A stretch of DNA of 6,516 bases. It comes from an uncultured bacterium. GTDB lineage: Bacteria; Patescibacteriota; Minisyncoccia; Phycocordibacterales; UBA1006. Position 1 is the first letter of the stretch; each line of letters begins with the position of its first letter. Made by a program: the position numbers and the translations under genes. Shown piece by piece: positions 5,466 through 6,516 of the stretch. The DNA is taken from NCBI GenBank assembly GCA_937898165.1, contig CALDKO010000099.1, positions 1-6,516 of the forward strand, given 5' to 3'. The notes below the pieces were generated by a model. The model saw nothing but the letters and a program-made list of their open reading frames with translations, ran no database searches and had not been told where the DNA came from.

Positions 5466-6465
5466 CTAATTTATAGTAACGTATTGAGTTCTCAAATCGA
5501 TCAAGGCACCGGCATTATTTGAAACTACTTGATTCCCTTCTATATCTCCTGAGGTTGTATTATACCCAATACCAACAATTCGCATACGATATGTTCCTGC
5601 AGTATTTGGTTTTGCAACTACGGTCAGGGTAAATCTTTCTGTAGATTCATCATTTACTCTGTACGCCTTTGGAAATACTACTGCATCAGTTGCTGTTGTT
5701 AAACTGCAGCTCGTAACTAATGATTGAGGTATTGCACCATTGTCGTCTTCGACAGTAAATGAGAGTTGGCTGGTAGCCAAAGCAGTTCCCATACCTGGTA
5801 TATCACGTGGAATTGCATTACAAGTTTTATCAATATATAAATCATCACCCATATGACCAGTAACATCAAAACTGATATTAAATGTTGCTTGGTTATCTGA
5901 TCCAGAAGAATTTTGAGTTACTGTTGCGTTTGATGATACATAATGAATACCCAGAGGACTCTCAGTATTGATTGTAAAAGTATTGTCCGATCGATCTCTT
6001 ACTGTATTACTGGTACTATCATGAGGATATACTAAAACTTTGTAATATTTACCTGCAGTGTATGCGCCATAATTAGCTGGTGGATTCACTAACTCGTATC
6101 CGTCATTTTTTGTACTGAATCCCCACTCCCTCCCCGAAGGGTCATTAGTTGTATGGATGAGATCTATCCAAATTCCTGTTTTGGAATCTAAATTACAACT
6201 CCGCCAAGTAACAGGTATTTTTTGACCAGGAGCAAACACTTCCCCTCCATTTGGAGATAGAACTTGTATGTGTGATTTCTGGTCCAAACATAGCTTCTTC
6301 CATCTCATTTCAGCTAATGCGTTTTTTGGTGGCACAGGTAAAGTTACTGGATCAACAGGTTCATCAACTGGAGGTAGTGTTGTCACAGGTTTTGTTCTAT
6401 CTATTAAGTTAGCAACAGATGCCTGCTGATTAAGTGCACCGCCAAAATAAAAAACTCCAGAAACA
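5466..6465 (-). CDS. Secreted surface protein with Kre9/KNH-like domain, N-terminus missing
   Basis: About 332 codons of genomic sequence remain; the true start lies beyond the contig end. Numbered from the first complete genomic codon, residues 1-10 (VSGVFYFGGA) look like the end of a signal or membrane segment. Residues 26-48 are a Pro/Val-rich linker. Residues about 65-165 form a beta-sandwich-like domain opened by IQVLSPNGGEVF and PVTWRSC and closed by NTFTIN, resembling the Kre9/KNH (Ser-Thr-rich) domain found in many surface proteins of Parcubacteria. The rest (167-332) is Ser/Thr/Asn-rich and beta-strand-like, with C215 and C253 as a possible disulfide pair. No catalytic motif is seen. 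It probably acts in the cell envelope or outside the cell; its role is unknown. An apparent GTG start at 6482 giving MCSSDL is encoded by sequencing adapter and is not real. The gene converges on lepB across a shared terminator. Confidence 0.8.
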
Positions 6466-6516
6466 AGATCGGAAGAGCACACGTCTGAACTCCAGTCACA
6501 TCACGTTATCTCGTAT
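6466..6516. other. Illumina TruSeq-type adapter left on the contig end (artefact)
   Basis: From 6466 the sequence begins AGATCGGAAGAGCACACGTC and follows the 34-base TruSeq index-side adapter to 6499. Then comes ATCACGTT (6500-6507), which fits an 8-base index, and ATCTCGTAT (6508-6516), the first nine bases of the P7 flow-cell segment. All 51 bases match the adapter layout as I remember it. The biological sequence ends at 6465. Any gene call that enters this stretch is false there. Confidence 0.97.

Noticed and set aside
6466..6516. Contig-end sequence as a novel repeat or attachment site
   Set aside because: It follows the Illumina adapter layout throughout and is an artefact.

Overview
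The window looks like the end of a contig from an AT-rich, uncultured bacterium, most likely a member of the Candidate Phyla Radiation (Patescibacteria, Parcubacteria-like). The placement is an inference. It rests on the short signal peptidase I, the membrane-anchored DUF192 protein, a surface protein with an 'SPNGGE' Kre9/KNH-like domain of a kind common in those genomes, tight gene packing, and no clear Shine-Dalgarno sequence before any of the five visible starts. TAA and TAG end the genes and no reading frame needs TGA as a sense codon, so the standard bacterial code fits.

Layout, left to right. Bases 21-46 hold a hairpin terminator just past the stop of nrdB. From 48 to 4086 the minus strand carries a ribonucleotide reductase locus, transcribed as nrdA (large subunit, 918 aa), then a 64-aa single-membrane-segment protein of unknown function, then a 14-bp hairpin, then nrdB (small subunit, 334 aa). 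Bases 4087-4267 hold a probable nrdA promoter and several short repeats. A DUF192 protein (minus, 4268-4786) and signal peptidase I lepB (plus, 4838-5434) diverge from a short shared promoter region with two extended -10 elements very close to the start codons. A palindromic terminator at 5433-5457 separates lepB from a convergent, truncated surface-protein gene (minus, 5466-6465). The last 51 bases, 6466-6516, are not biological: they are an Illumina TruSeq-type adapter with an 8-base index.

How the genes work together. NrdA and NrdB form a class I ribonucleotide reductase that makes deoxyribonucleotides for DNA synthesis. The NrdB radical position is Phe (F114) instead of Tyr and the first metal ligand is Glu (E76). 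This is the signature of class Ic enzymes, known from Chlamydia trachomatis, which use a Mn/Fe cofactor instead of a tyrosyl radical. NrdA carries two different N-terminal ATP-cone domains. LepB would process secreted precursors, and the truncated surface protein and the DUF192 protein are envelope or exported proteins, but nothing shows a functional link to the reductase.

No CRISPR array, mobile element, tRNA or rRNA was seen, and no new defence or biosynthetic system. The points most worth a second look are the class Ic signature, the small protein and hairpin lying between nrdA and nrdB, and the adapter, which creates a false start for the last gene.
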